A stretch of 43,562 nt of DNA, from positions 1 to 43,562 of IMG/VR virus record IMGVR_UViG_3300033149_002340. One strand, written 5' to 3'. The notes under the pieces were generated by a model, which saw nothing but the letters and a program-made list of their open reading frames with translations, searched no databases and was not told the origin of the DNA. Each line of letters opens with the position of its first letter. The stretch's first letter is position 1. This DNA comes from a virus. Positions 27,763-36,327 of the stretch are shown piece after piece. Made by a program: the position numbers and the translations under genes.

Positions 27763-28569
27763 CTATTGTTTGCTCAGCATACATTTCTGGCATATCTGTA
27801 ATACGTTTAAATTTCTTAGATATTGTTTTCGTTTACAGCAATACCAAATGTTTCTAATCTCTCTCGCCTGTAAATTCGGAAGCGGATATTCCCCAAACCA
27901 ATCCCTGCAACAAAGATACGGCGTTCCGTCCCAGCCAACAACCAATCTACTTCCAACGTTGTGCCTACATTTTACAGGCTGAAAATCCTTAACCTTAACC
28001 TCGTCATTATAATCCGTCATCTTGTTAACAATAACCTTATCACACTTGTCCTTAAAAAATTCTTTCAGCTTTTCTGCGCTCCCATTAACGTCAACTCCCG
28101 TCACCCAAATCTGCGTCTTGCTTCCTGTCGCGTCCCGTTCTTTAACCAAACTCTCAAAATTCGACATAACCTTATCATAACTTAATCCTCTTCTAATCTT
28201 TTCGTATTCTTCTTTGTCTGGGGAATCAATACTGAACCAAACCTTATCGCAATTCTCCAAAACAAATTTCCTTTTTTTCTCGTCAAGTAAAGAACCATTA
28301 GTCACAAGTAAAATCTCCATTCCCTTATCTTTAGCATACTTGACAATTTTTTCAAATTTTGGTGAAAGTAAAGGCTCACCAAACCATTGCGGTTTCAAAA
28401 GCCTTGCTCCCATCTTGTAAGCTTCATTGATTATCTTCACCGCAATATTATAACTCATAAATCCCGGGCTTCCCTTCCTCATCAATTTGTCCCGTGGACA
28501 CATCAAGCAATTACTATTGCACCGAATACTCAACTCAAGCTGTAACTCTGTCAATTTATTTGTTTGCAT
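27763..28569 (-). CDS. Radical SAM/SPASM enzyme
   Basis: 268 residues. The N-terminal CNSNCLMC is the CxxxCxxC cluster motif that binds the SAM-cleaving 4Fe-4S cluster. KPQWFGEPLLSP (GGEP-type) and EILLVTNGSLL are further radical SAM motifs. The C-terminal SPASM-like region (CRHNVGSRLVVGWDGTPYLCC...CQKC) would bind an additional cluster. In this neighbourhood it may modify a sugar, or a peptide attached to it, by a radical reaction; the substrate is unknown. It overlaps the upstream zinc protein by 14 nt. Confidence 0.88.
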   Translation of the reverse strand: MQTNKLTELQLELSIRCNSNCLMCPRDKLMRKGSPGFMSYNIAVKIINEAYKMGARLLKPQWFGEPLLSPKFEKIVKYAKDKGMEILLVTNGSLLDEKKRKFVLENCDKVWFSIDSPDKEEYEKIRRGLSYDKVMSNFESLVKERDATGSKTQIWVTGVDVNGSAEKLKEFFKDKCDKVIVNKMTDYNDEVKVKDFQPVKCRHNVGSRLVVGWDGTPYLCCRDWFGEYPLPNLQAREIRNIWYCCKRKQYLRNLNVLQICQKCMLSKQ

Positions 28570-28861
28570 AAGGTGAAAACTTACAATTAGAACACTTAAA
28601 CTTCTTCCATTTTTTAAGTTCGTATTTTGGGTAAAAATTCAATCTAACTTTCTTACCACATTTCGGGCAAACAAAATATGGCAGAAACTTAACTCTTCTT
28701 GCGTCGTTATATTTTTTGGCCTGATTGCTCGCACAATCTTTACACCACCAGTGAAAACCGTCTGATGCTTTTTTATTCTGACAAAATTTTTCAATCGGTT
28801 TCCTTATCCTGCAATTCGTGCAGACTTTCGTTTTAAAGCGTTTTTTCTTAGCATATACCAT
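28556..28861 (-). CDS. Small zinc-finger protein (endonuclease VII-like finger)
   Basis: 101 residues with two zinc sites: CTNCRIRKPIEKFCQNKK...CKDC and CPKCGKK...CSNCKF. The first matches the finger of the intron 4 HNH nuclease and of phage endonuclease VII-like proteins, but no nuclease motif is present. Either a stand-alone DNA-binding protein or the remains of a homing nuclease. Overlaps both neighbours by 14 nt. Confidence 0.6.
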   Translation of the reverse strand: MVYAKKKRFKTKVCTNCRIRKPIEKFCQNKKASDGFHWWCKDCASNQAKKYNDARRVKFLPYFVCPKCGKKVRLNFYPKYELKKWKKFKCSNCKFSPYANK

Positions 28862-29807
28862 ATTCTTCCAACTTATCCCTTATATACCCTGTAATAGCCG
28901 TTTTGGAGTCATAAACCATACTGTAATACTCTCCGCTCCTCTTTTCCCAGTATTTATAGTTGTCTACTATGTTTTGTAGGTCATCTTCCCAGCCCTCTTT
29001 GTTAAAATCAATCTCAGGCCAATATTTCTTGTAGCTTATAGCATTATCATAACTATTCTTCCTTAAAACTACCGCCTGACCAAGCGCTGAGTGTTCAAGC
29101 ATCCTCGCTGAATACTCTCCAATGCCAGGTGGATTCAAACAAATCTTCCATTCAAAACTTTTCCTCATATACTCATTAAATCCCATTTTCCCGTGATGGT
29201 AAAAGTTAAATCTACTTTTTACCAATTTGTCATATAAATCTTGCCTCGTTTTAATATAATAATATCCGTTATGTTCACCGCTCCCAATCCCGAAATGCCA
29301 TTTATCTGTCCAAGCCACTAAAGGAAAATCAACTGCCGGCTTCGGGTGTTTATACGGCTCAAGTCCCGCACAAAATCCAATATCATATTTCTTTTTTGTT
29401 GCTTCCTTAAGTTTTATTAAATTCTTTCTATGGTACTGTGTCTCGTCATAAAAATCCTGATAATAACACATAATAAAGAAAGGCAACACGTCTCCACCAT
29501 TCCTCTGAGCAATTTCCCTAGTCGTCTTTGTCTTCTCTGACGAATAAGAAGTTTTAAACATCAAAAATTTCTTACCCCTACATTCCTCAACAATCCGCAT
29601 AATCCGTCCACAATATTCCTCAACCCCTAAATCCTCATTAATCCCGTCCGAACTGTCAATATAAAAGTTTCCCGTTCTCCCATAAAAACTCATCGTTTTC
29701 CTTATCTTCTCGGGACCAACATGCTTCGCGAACCCTGAAGTCCGCCACTCGCTCATTTTCTTTTCAAAAAATTTAAACCTTCTCCTGTTGTAATAAATCC
29801 TGAACAT
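28848..29807 (-). CDS. Glycosyltransferase with exostosin-like C-terminus
   Basis: 319 residues. The C-terminal half (FEWKICLNPPGIGEYSARML, EHSALGQAVVLRK) resembles the donor-binding domain of exostosin/GT47- and GT4-like enzymes. The N-terminal part has aromatic and charged acceptor loops. The ATG at 29807 overlaps the upstream methyltransferase by 35 nt; an in-frame ATG at 29756 (MSEWRTSG) would avoid this. Confidence 0.55.
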   Translation of the reverse strand: MFRIYYNRRRFKFFEKKMSEWRTSGFAKHVGPEKIRKTMSFYGRTGNFYIDSSDGINEDLGVEEYCGRIMRIVEECRGKKFLMFKTSYSSEKTKTTREIAQRNGGDVLPFFIMCYYQDFYDETQYHRKNLIKLKEATKKKYDIGFCAGLEPYKHPKPAVDFPLVAWTDKWHFGIGSGEHNGYYYIKTRQDLYDKLVKSRFNFYHHGKMGFNEYMRKSFEWKICLNPPGIGEYSARMLEHSALGQAVVLRKNSYDNAISYKKYWPEIDFNKEGWEDDLQNIVDNYKYWEKRSGEYYSMVYDSKTAITGYIRDKLEEYGIC

Positions 29808-30384
29808 TTTTTATCTTCTCCCACCAAAGCTCTGGCCTCTTACTAGCAATTAAAAAAAAGTAAATACAATTATTCGCGTCCCTGTTCTGTGACAAATAAA
29901 CTGGTGTTATCTCTCTATTTTCGCACATTTTTCTAATCGCTTCTTCCGAAAACCGCCAATAATCACCATAACTTTTATCAGTCGCAGGGTGATATTCCTG
30001 CATCCACGGCAACACCAATATCAAAATGTCCCGCGTCATATAACATAAATTCTTAAAGGCCGTCTGAAAATCGTAAACATGCTCTAGTGTTGTATGATTA
30101 AACACCGTATCAAAAGCACCATACATCTTAGAGTCCAATGGTTTTTCTAAATCTAGCTCAATCTCGCCTTTCTTGCCTTGAAACCCCCGATAATCTTCCC
30201 TAAAATTGGTTATCGTATAACTCTTGCAACCCCTAAAATAATAACTATAATTACAATTACTTTTGTCATTGTCTTTCCATGCTGACACATTAACAATGTC
30301 ACCTTTAAAAAGACCGACAAATTTTTTTAATTCGTTATTTGACCATTCTCGGTTTAAGATTGGTTTAGTATCGTTCAGAATCAT
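29773..30384 (-). CDS. SAM-dependent methyltransferase-like protein
   Basis: 203 residues. FDTVFNHTTLEHVYDFQTAF is the motif-IV region of class I methyltransferases (usually D-V-NTLEHV). It is followed by LILVLPWMQEYH, the strand and substrate loop. A clear glycine-rich SAM loop is not seen in the N-terminal half (GDIVNVSAWKDNDKS), so the fold is divergent. Lies between two transferases and overlaps both. Confidence 0.6.
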   Translation of the reverse strand: MILNDTKPILNREWSNNELKKFVGLFKGDIVNVSAWKDNDKSNCNYSYYFRGCKSYTITNFREDYRGFQGKKGEIELDLEKPLDSKMYGAFDTVFNHTTLEHVYDFQTAFKNLCYMTRDILILVLPWMQEYHPATDKSYGDYWRFSEEAIRKMCENREITPVYLSQNRDANNCIYFFLIASKRPELWWEKIKNVQDLLQQEKV

Positions 30385-32020
30385 ACATCTTATATAATAA
30401 TAACTTACTTTCTTTTATTTGATTTCGTATTTCGGGGAGGTGCTTAGAACTTTTAATCTCTTTAGCTTTGGCACTCTCAAGAAATGAAAACTTGCCTCCT
30501 TGCTTCTTCCAACGAGTCCTAACTTCTTGAGTCATACCTCCGTATTTTGTAATTCTTTCATTAAAAAGACCGAACGCTATACAGAAATTTCGTCTAACTG
30601 CTGAGAAATTCTCAACAAATGCTACCTTTGTACTACTACCTTTTTTGCCGTTAAACCAAACTCTCTTCTCTCCACCTTCATTAATAGCGCCAGCGTTCTC
30701 AACTGCATTAACAAAATTATAGACCGCATCCTCGTAAGGGCACAGCCTACTATCGTTAAAAACCAAAATCTCACCAGCCGATTCTATTACTCCAAGATTC
30801 CTAGCCATCGCTAAATTGTAACCTTCTTTTCCAGTATATAATTGTTTTATAGGAAGTTCACACTCTGCAAAAGTCCTCTCTTTTTTTTCTACTTCATCCC
30901 AAATAACTACTGCTTCAATATTTGGATAAGTCTGATTATCTAATGATTCTAAAATTTGTTCAACTTGCTCCTTTCTGTCATAAGTCGCAGGAATAATAAC
31001 TGAAGCTAATTTATGCTCAGGGTGAACCACGCTATACCAAACCTTTTCATATTCTCTAGCCATCTTTTCTTCCAACATGTGCTTAACAACCTCAAATCCG
31101 CCCAATCTAAGGCTCTGTCTCAATTTAGCGTCCTTCATAAGCCTATTGAGCGCGAATCTAAGCGCTTTAAAGTCATTACACGGTACTACCAAGCAATTAC
31201 TTTCATTTCGCGCGTATCCTTCCAAAATACCGGCCTGTCCCGTTGGCGTGGTAATAACCGGTACGCCACTCGCCCACGCTTCAAGCACCGGCAAAGGACC
31301 CTCTTCATATCCCGGACCCGAATTATTAACAAAACAAGTCAAACTATTATAAAAATCTTTTCTCTCGTTGTCTTCACACTCAACATAGTCATATCGTATT
31401 TTATGTTTCGGAACATTCGCCCAATATTTGTAGTCAATAACTTTCCCCATCATCATCAATTCATAATCCAATTCCCGGCAAGCCTGCGCTAAATCTTTTA
31501 AATTCTTCCAAGCAACAACCCGCCCAGCATATCCAACAATCCCCCTTTGCGGTTCTTTGTCGTTCCATTTAAATAAATTCTGGTCAATTCCATACCGAAT
31601 AACCTTAACATTTTCTGCCACACCCTTCTCCTCCAACATCGTTTTGGCCTCGTTAGTATGGCACATAATCTGGTTAATCTCATAACAAGGTTTGTCTTTT
31701 ATTCCCTGCCTCTTCTGCCAATTCCCGTGAAGTAATGCTTTATCTCTAACGTTGTGGTGCATTAAACAAGATTTATATGTCTTAAGTTCTGGTAATGCTT
31801 CAATAAGCTGTGAGGCACTTCTAAAGTACTCATACTGTATCAAATCAGGTTTGAATTTATTAACTAACGCAATAAAGGATAACTGAGTCTTTTGTTGTCC
31901 TGCGTCTCTCGGTGGAACATAAGCAAATTGAATTTGATGATGCTTGTTGAATTTTGCGACACTTTGAGCAAGCGTATCGATAGCCCAGCCTTGAATGTCA
32001 CATACAAAAAGTATTTTCAT
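30365..32020 (-). CDS. Bifunctional glycosyltransferase, GT4-GT2 fusion
   Basis: 551 residues. Residues 1-340 are a GT4 enzyme: MKILFVCDIQGWA, GIVGYAGRVVAWKN, EEGPLPVLEAWASGVPVITT with the ExxxxxxxE-type donor site. From ~350 a GT2 domain follows: SVIIPATYDRKEQVEQIL, LYTGKEGYNLAMARNLGV, EILVFNDSRLCP with an NDS motif in place of DxD. Two transferases in one chain often add successive sugars. No membrane segment. Confidence 0.82.
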   Translation of the reverse strand: MKILFVCDIQGWAIDTLAQSVAKFNKHHQIQFAYVPPRDAGQQKTQLSFIALVNKFKPDLIQYEYFRSASQLIEALPELKTYKSCLMHHNVRDKALLHGNWQKRQGIKDKPCYEINQIMCHTNEAKTMLEEKGVAENVKVIRYGIDQNLFKWNDKEPQRGIVGYAGRVVAWKNLKDLAQACRELDYELMMMGKVIDYKYWANVPKHKIRYDYVECEDNERKDFYNSLTCFVNNSGPGYEEGPLPVLEAWASGVPVITTPTGQAGILEGYARNESNCLVVPCNDFKALRFALNRLMKDAKLRQSLRLGGFEVVKHMLEEKMAREYEKVWYSVVHPEHKLASVIIPATYDRKEQVEQILESLDNQTYPNIEAVVIWDEVEKKERTFAECELPIKQLYTGKEGYNLAMARNLGVIESAGEILVFNDSRLCPYEDAVYNFVNAVENAGAINEGGEKRVWFNGKKGSSTKVAFVENFSAVRRNFCIAFGLFNERITKYGGMTQEVRTRWKKQGGKFSFLESAKAKEIKSSKHLPEIRNQIKESKLLLYKMYDSERY

Positions 32021-32208
32021 ATAATTTTTTTATAATTAGCTAAATAACCTTTACCTTTGCCAATTGAATTAACAAGTAATATCTCAAAAAATTTTCGATA
32101 CCACTGTATATAAATCCACCATCTAAAATATTCATCTTTACCAGTCTTAGAATGTTCCGCTGGAGTTTTTTGTCCTCTAGTAAAAGGAATCGGTATATAT
32201 ATTTTCAT
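32017..32208 (-). CDS. Small hypothetical protein
   Basis: 63 residues, basic and aromatic (FRWWIYIQWYRKFFEILLVN). It overlaps the upstream methyltransferase by 1 nt and the downstream GT by 4 nt. No family recognised; could be the remnant of a glycosyltransferase C-terminus. Confidence 0.4.
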   Translation of the reverse strand: MKIYIPIPFTRGQKTPAEHSKTGKDEYFRWWIYIQWYRKFFEILLVNSIGKGKGYLANYKKII

Positions 32209-32861
32209 TACTTATAAACATTAACTCTTAATTTAAAGGGATGGTCTTGCCATTCTGCTTTATTCATATCAAATCCTGCGCCTTTTAAATCTCTCCACAA
32301 AATATTCTTAGTAAATATATTCAAATGCGCGTCGTATTCATGCTTCTGTTGTCCCAAAAAAGTATAAAGCCATCTAGTTGGTCCTATTTTGCCTTTACCT
32401 TTACACTTTGGACAATCTTCTCTTGCTCTAAACGCCATCCAAGGGTCTTTCATGTGAGCTTTATGTGGCACGCAATCACAAATCTCACCATTAGCATAAT
32501 ATTCCATCGCTCTACCAGCATCAGGAACTTGAATATACATCTTGCCTCCTCGCTTTAAAACTCGATGACACTCTTTTAAAACAGCGATAGTTCGATGAAA
32601 ACTAATGTGTTCGAGGCACTCTTCAAAATAAATCTCATCAATCTCATCGTCTTTCAATCGAAATTGAGCATCTAATCCATTCCTATTTGAAGTCAAGATT
32701 GCACACTTCTCTTTATTTGCAACATTAAACTGCCAAGGAGTACTGGATATATCCCCGACCAAGTGAACACGAGGAAGGTCAAGAATATCTACATTTATAT
32801 ATTCTTCACTTATATCTTTATTATGACTACCAAGATTTAATTTAATTTTTTTGTTTTCCAT
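32208..32861 (-). CDS. Class I SAM methyltransferase with DnaJ-like zinc insertion
   Basis: 217 residues. IKLNLGSHNKDISEEYINVD is motif I; IDEIYFEECLEHI and KRGGKMYIQVPD are motifs IV and VI of class I enzymes. Inserted between the core and its end is a Cys-rich segment (CDCVPHK...CPKCKGKGKIGP) with the CxxCxGxG pattern of DnaJ zinc fingers. The start region is nearly duplicated at 33121-33165, with an HNH relic in between. Confidence 0.8.
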   Translation of the reverse strand: MENKKIKLNLGSHNKDISEEYINVDILDLPRVHLVGDISSTPWQFNVANKEKCAILTSNRNGLDAQFRLKDDEIDEIYFEECLEHISFHRTIAVLKECHRVLKRGGKMYIQVPDAGRAMEYYANGEICDCVPHKAHMKDPWMAFRAREDCPKCKGKGKIGPTRWLYTFLGQQKHEYDAHLNIFTKNILWRDLKGAGFDMNKAEWQDHPFKLRVNVYK

Positions 32862-33119
32862 AAAAATATTTAATCCAATATTCTCTGTTAAAATTAGTTT
32901 TAATATGGCAACTTTTACACAATGTAATCAAGTTATTTGGATTACAATTTTTCTTGTCGTAATCAATATGATGAACTGATAATGCTCTATTATTTTGTTT
33001 CTTCCCACATAACTGACAAGTATAATTATCTCTCTGCTATGACAGTTAGGACAAAGTAACAAAATATTTTTTCTAACATTATTCTTAGGATTCAAATCTT
33101 TATGATGTATTTCTAAAAT
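32842..33119 (-). pseudogene. Relics of two HNH endonuclease genes
   Basis: Frame 1 (33116 to ~33038) encodes LEIHHKDLNPKNNV...LLLCPNCHS, one HNH core. Directly after it, frame 2 (33036-32842) encodes [39 protein letters not shown] and a REYWIKYF end, the family of intron 5. Neither has a start codon or N-terminal domain. The second ends 20 nt inside the methyltransferase gene. Confidence 0.8.
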
Positions 33120-33120
33120 T

Positions 33121-33165
33121 TTAGGTCAAATTATTATGACTTCCTAGGTTAAGTTTTATGCTCAT
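33121..33165 (-). pseudogene. Stranded N-terminal copy of the methyltransferase
   Basis: MSIKLNLGSHNNLT then TAA. IKLNLGSHN is identical to residues 6-14 of the intact methyltransferase at 32208-32861, and the DNA is similar though not identical. It overlaps the stop of the upstream GT gene by 4 nt, as a true start would. It is probably the original start of the methyltransferase, cut off when the HNH gene entered. Confidence 0.6.
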
Positions 33166-34169
33166 AAATTTGATTTTAAAATTTTAATTAATTTTCTTAT
33201 CTGCGTCCGCTCGTCAGGTAGACCTTTCTTTGACGGATAGTGCCTCTTAAATGCTTTCTGAATAGCACTAAGGCATTTCTGGTATTGATGGTCACCCAGA
33301 GAGAATGAAATCTCTTTGTTGTAATAAGTGTGAAATGGATGAGCGTCTTGAACTACAACATTTGCTCCCATCTTCAAACCTTCAGCAATTACCATATTCG
33401 CACCAGTGAGCATTGGACAGACCACTACTTTAACTTGCCCCATCAACTTCTTTATATCCTCATTCGGCAAAAAGTCTATCCAGCCCCCACTGTGTCCTAC
33501 CCGCCAAATCTTAAACGTGCCCTCTGCCTGATTCTGCCATGGGTGCTTATTGAAGTGATGGACAAATTTACCATTTTTACTTTTGCGCCCCCACTTTGCC
33601 GCCACTGCTATCGCCTTGTTCTCTCGCTGGTCCCAAGGCAACTTATGGTCGATGTCTTTTATATAAAGTGGGCTATGAGCGATTATATTGGCTTTTTTAA
33701 ATATCTTTTTAGCCAAATCATTCTCCCAACCATCAAAAGTTAAAGTCGCCTTCGCATTCTCAAGCGTGTACTTCTCTCTTAAATAAATACCACCAGAATT
33801 AAGTCTAGAAATAAGATGTCTATTATCCATTTCCATTAACTGCTTGTAATTATCAACATACCCACTCTTCTGTATCATGTACTCTGAGCTGTCAAAACTC
33901 CCAAGGTCAACAACCGTCTTATAGCCATACTTACTGACAAAATTACTGGCCAACCCTGCCCCATGTGACAATATTACGTCAGGCTGAAACTCATCATATG
34001 TCTTCTGAAATAATGTTCTATACCAACCCGTTTTGCCTGTATATTGAACGTCCCTGACAAGTAGTAACCTAACTTCGTGGCCTTCCTCTCTTAGAAGCTC
34101 AACCATCCGTCTCATTCGAGCATTCCAGTCGGTCAATGCTCCAAATGGATTGGTATAAAGTATTTTCAT
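33162..34169 (-). CDS. GT4-like glycosyltransferase
   Basis: 335 residues. MKILYTNPFGALTDWNARMRRMVEL and DVILSHGAGLASNF form the N-terminal GT-B half. AIAVAAKWGRKSK, KVVVCPMLTGANMVIAEGLKMGANVVV are the donor half with the MIAEG-type glutamate. The C-terminus is basic. It overlaps the stranded methyltransferase start by 4 nt. Confidence 0.72.
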   Translation of the reverse strand: MKILYTNPFGALTDWNARMRRMVELLREEGHEVRLLLVRDVQYTGKTGWYRTLFQKTYDEFQPDVILSHGAGLASNFVSKYGYKTVVDLGSFDSSEYMIQKSGYVDNYKQLMEMDNRHLISRLNSGGIYLREKYTLENAKATLTFDGWENDLAKKIFKKANIIAHSPLYIKDIDHKLPWDQRENKAIAVAAKWGRKSKNGKFVHHFNKHPWQNQAEGTFKIWRVGHSGGWIDFLPNEDIKKLMGQVKVVVCPMLTGANMVIAEGLKMGANVVVQDAHPFHTYYNKEISFSLGDHQYQKCLSAIQKAFKRHYPSKKGLPDERTQIRKLIKILKSNL

Positions 34170-34324
34170 ATCAATCCAATATAGGGCGGGAATAAATCAA
34201 TCACAAATGTTCCCCAACTAGTATTCAATCCGTAAATCAAAGCAATGAAAATAAAAATACCAATTAAAAATAAAATACAACTACCGCAACCACAAGTACA
34301 ATTTGTTGAATTATTATCAGATAT
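34166..34324 (-). CDS. Possible small Cys-rich membrane protein, start unclear
   Basis: An open frame encodes DNNSTNCTCGCGSC followed by a hydrophobic segment (ILFLIGIFIFIALIYGL) and a short tail ending in a TGA that overlaps the next ATG. No ATG, GTG or TTG lies in the right place; the frame begins just after the HU stop codon, with ATA near 34309. The membrane segment and tight fit in the operon argue it is expressed. Confidence 0.4.
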   Translation of the reverse strand: MSDNNSTNCTCGCGSCILFLIGIFIFIALIYGLNTSWGTFVIDLFPPYIGLI

Positions 34325-34325
34325 A

Positions 34326-34613
34326 TTATCTATTTTTAATAATCTTCTTTAAATTATGACTCGGTTTAAACTTAACAACTCTCACTTCTGGAATTTCAAT
34401 CTTCTCTTCTGGATTTTGTGGATTGAAACCTTGTCTACCTTTTCGCATTTTTGTGCTGAAAGTTCCCAACTTAGTAAACTTAACATCTTCGCCTTTCTGT
34501 AATGCGTCAGTCATAATAAAAAATAGAGTATCAATAACATTACTAACAGTCTTTTTATTAACTGTCTCAAGCAAAAAAGCTACCCTTATTGCAATCTCGT
34601 CTTTGTTAATCAT
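34326..34613 (-). CDS. HU/IHF-family DNA-binding protein
   Basis: About 95 residues from MINKDEIAIRVAF; this ATG has AAGGAG nine bases upstream and overlaps the dehydrogenase stop. LGTFSTKMRKGRQGFNPQNPEE and VVKFKPSHNLK are the arm and C-terminal helix of the HU family; the Pro of the arm tip (NPQNP) is in place for DNA bending. It may help pack or organise phage DNA or act in recombination. Confidence 0.9.
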   Translation of the reverse strand: MINKDEIAIRVAFLLETVNKKTVSNVIDTLFFIMTDALQKGEDVKFTKLGTFSTKMRKGRQGFNPQNPEEKIEIPEVRVVKFKPSHNLKKIIKNR

Positions 34614-35544
34614 TTTTATTGTCTCCTTCATACTCATACTCGACCTTTACATTATCTGGCAACGTTGAATTAGTATTGTCCCCAACGCCATTACCATAAA
34701 CTCCTTTCAGTAAATCCAAACTCTTACCCGATTCCGTCAAAAGCTGTATATTCTTATCTTCAAGTGCCTCTAAAATCTTCAAGCTAAGTTCGTCCGCCAC
34801 CGAACCATCTCCCATTTTCTTACTAAAAATCTCTCTAAAAGCGGCGAAGTCTTTAATAAAGCAATGCCCGCCTGCTCCTCGGCCTCCCTGATGTTCCACG
34901 TCAAGATGAGTAAACCCAACCCTCGGGTCATAACTCATTCCCTGCTTAACAATCTCATATTCAATATCAAGCTTCTGACATAGTTCATAAAGAATATTAA
35001 TATACATTACCTTAAAGTAAAACCAGCAATTTCCTGTATATTTAATCATTTCCGCTTCTTTTGCTGGTATTATTGATTTATATGGCGCTAAAGGTAAAAC
35101 TTTCATTACCAATTCTGCCGCTACTGCTCCTTTATCATCAACATAACCTATAATATTTCTGTTTGGATAAGCCACATCATACTTAGCAGTTGCTTCTGTT
35201 AAAAATTCAGGCGAATGTAAAACTGTTATATCAGGATAAATATTCTGTAATATTTCAGTAGTTCCAGGCAATATTGTCGATTTAATTACAGCTATTTTAC
35301 CACGACCAATCAATTTAAGCACTTCTTGAACAATACTAAAATCAAATCCTTTGATTGTTGTTGGTGTTGGAACAGCAATAAAAACAATATCACATTCTCC
35401 AATCTTGTCTTTGTTATTTTCATATTCAGGTTCTTTAGCATAACGGACCACTTTATAATCTCGTTCTTCAAAGTTATCAGCATAATGCTTGCCAATCCAA
35501 CCGATTCCAATTTGTCCTATAAGTGGTTTTTTATTGTTTTTCAT
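34606..35544 (-). CDS. UDP-glucose/GDP-mannose dehydrogenase family protein
   Basis: 312 residues, versus about 400 in typical members, so the C-terminal UDP-binding domain is missing or reduced. QIGIGWIGKHYA is the NAD-binding loop; VFIAVPTPT and SPEFLTEATA are family motifs. Lys168 and Asn172 in EMIKYTGNCW and Cys228 in GGHCFIKD correspond to the catalytic residues. It would oxidise C6 of a nucleotide sugar to a uronic acid, supplying donor to the transferases. The C-terminal tail is acidic and low-complexity. Confidence 0.82.
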   Translation of the reverse strand: MKNNKKPLIGQIGIGWIGKHYADNFEERDYKVVRYAKEPEYENNKDKIGECDIVFIAVPTPTTIKGFDFSIVQEVLKLIGRGKIAVIKSTILPGTTEILQNIYPDITVLHSPEFLTEATAKYDVAYPNRNIIGYVDDKGAVAAELVMKVLPLAPYKSIIPAKEAEMIKYTGNCWFYFKVMYINILYELCQKLDIEYEIVKQGMSYDPRVGFTHLDVEHQGGRGAGGHCFIKDFAAFREIFSKKMGDGSVADELSLKILEALEDKNIQLLTESGKSLDLLKGVYGNGVGDNTNSTLPDNVKVEYEYEGDNKND

Positions 35545-35578
35545 AATTGTTTACAATTAAGAATAAAAGGGTTTACAA

Positions 35579-36103
35579 TTAGTTTACAATTCGCTTTGCG
35601 ATAATCAAATGTCCAGTCATATTGTGGAATTTATAATTCCTCGCCGGCCTCATCCCGTCCCTAGTACAAGCCGTAATAAACGGACTAGAATCCCGCCAAA
35701 CTCGTCTGTCATACTCCTCAATCTCAAAACCAAACTCCGGCAACACCTTCTGCCAAAAATACTCCGTATACCTCAAATAATCCATATCCATCGGGTTGTG
35801 CGTCGGATAAATAAACGGCGCCGAAATCCACAGCCTACCTCCGTCCTTCAACAAATCACTAAAAGTCCCAAGCGCCTGCATAGGATTCCAAATATACTCC
35901 CAAAGCTCAAAAGTAAAAATATCGTCAAACTTTTTTTCAAGCTTCTCCTGCTCCAAAACCGAAAGCTGATGTTTTCTCGGTAAATTAACATCCATCACAA
36001 CGTCCGGCTTATACTTCTCATCAACATCAATCGTCACGATTTCTTTAACATCGTGGCTTTTAAAATACTTCAAATCCTCATTCATGCAACCAATACTCAA
36101 CAA
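35579..36103 (-). CDS. SAM-dependent methyltransferase-like protein, start disturbed
   Basis: 174 residues from TTG: LLSIGCMNEDLKYF (motif I-like), IVTIDVDEKYKPDVVMDVN (acidic loop), FDDIFTFELWEYIWNPMQAL and DGGRLWISAPFIYP, a methyltransferase_11-like fold. The reading frame is open for ~30 codons further upstream (SIKRIIISYYKDQLISWLGE), which looks like genuine N-terminal protein, but no standard start codon is found there. An HNH relic ends just upstream, so the original start may have been lost. Confidence 0.65.
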   Translation of the reverse strand: MLSIGCMNEDLKYFKSHDVKEIVTIDVDEKYKPDVVMDVNLPRKHQLSVLEQEKLEKKFDDIFTFELWEYIWNPMQALGTFSDLLKDGGRLWISAPFIYPTHNPMDMDYLRYTEYFWQKVLPEFGFEIEEYDRRVWRDSSPFITACTRDGMRPARNYKFHNMTGHLIIAKRIVN

Positions 36104-36168
36104 CCTATCAGATTTAATGGTCTTTTCTCCAAGCCAACTAATTAATTGGTCTTTGTAGTAAGAAATAA

Positions 36169-36327
36169 TTATTCTTTTGATACTGACACTAATTTCTCAA
36201 ATAGAGGAATTAATCGTTTCTCTTCAGCCATCTTTTTTGGATGATGGACTCGGCATAAAGTTATACCGTTTTTTAATTTATAACGTAATTTTGGATAATC
36301 AGACCATATATCAATATAAAGCTTCGT
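36169..36327 (-). pseudogene. C-terminal relic of an HNH endonuclease
   Basis: A 52-codon frame with no start encodes DIWSDYPKLRYKLKNGITLC-VHH, the characteristic end of an HNH domain (D-P-LR...NGITLC--CH), then a helical tail. The second zinc-binding Cys is changed to Val. It overlaps the end of the coiled-coil gene and runs up to the methyltransferase. Confidence 0.6.
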
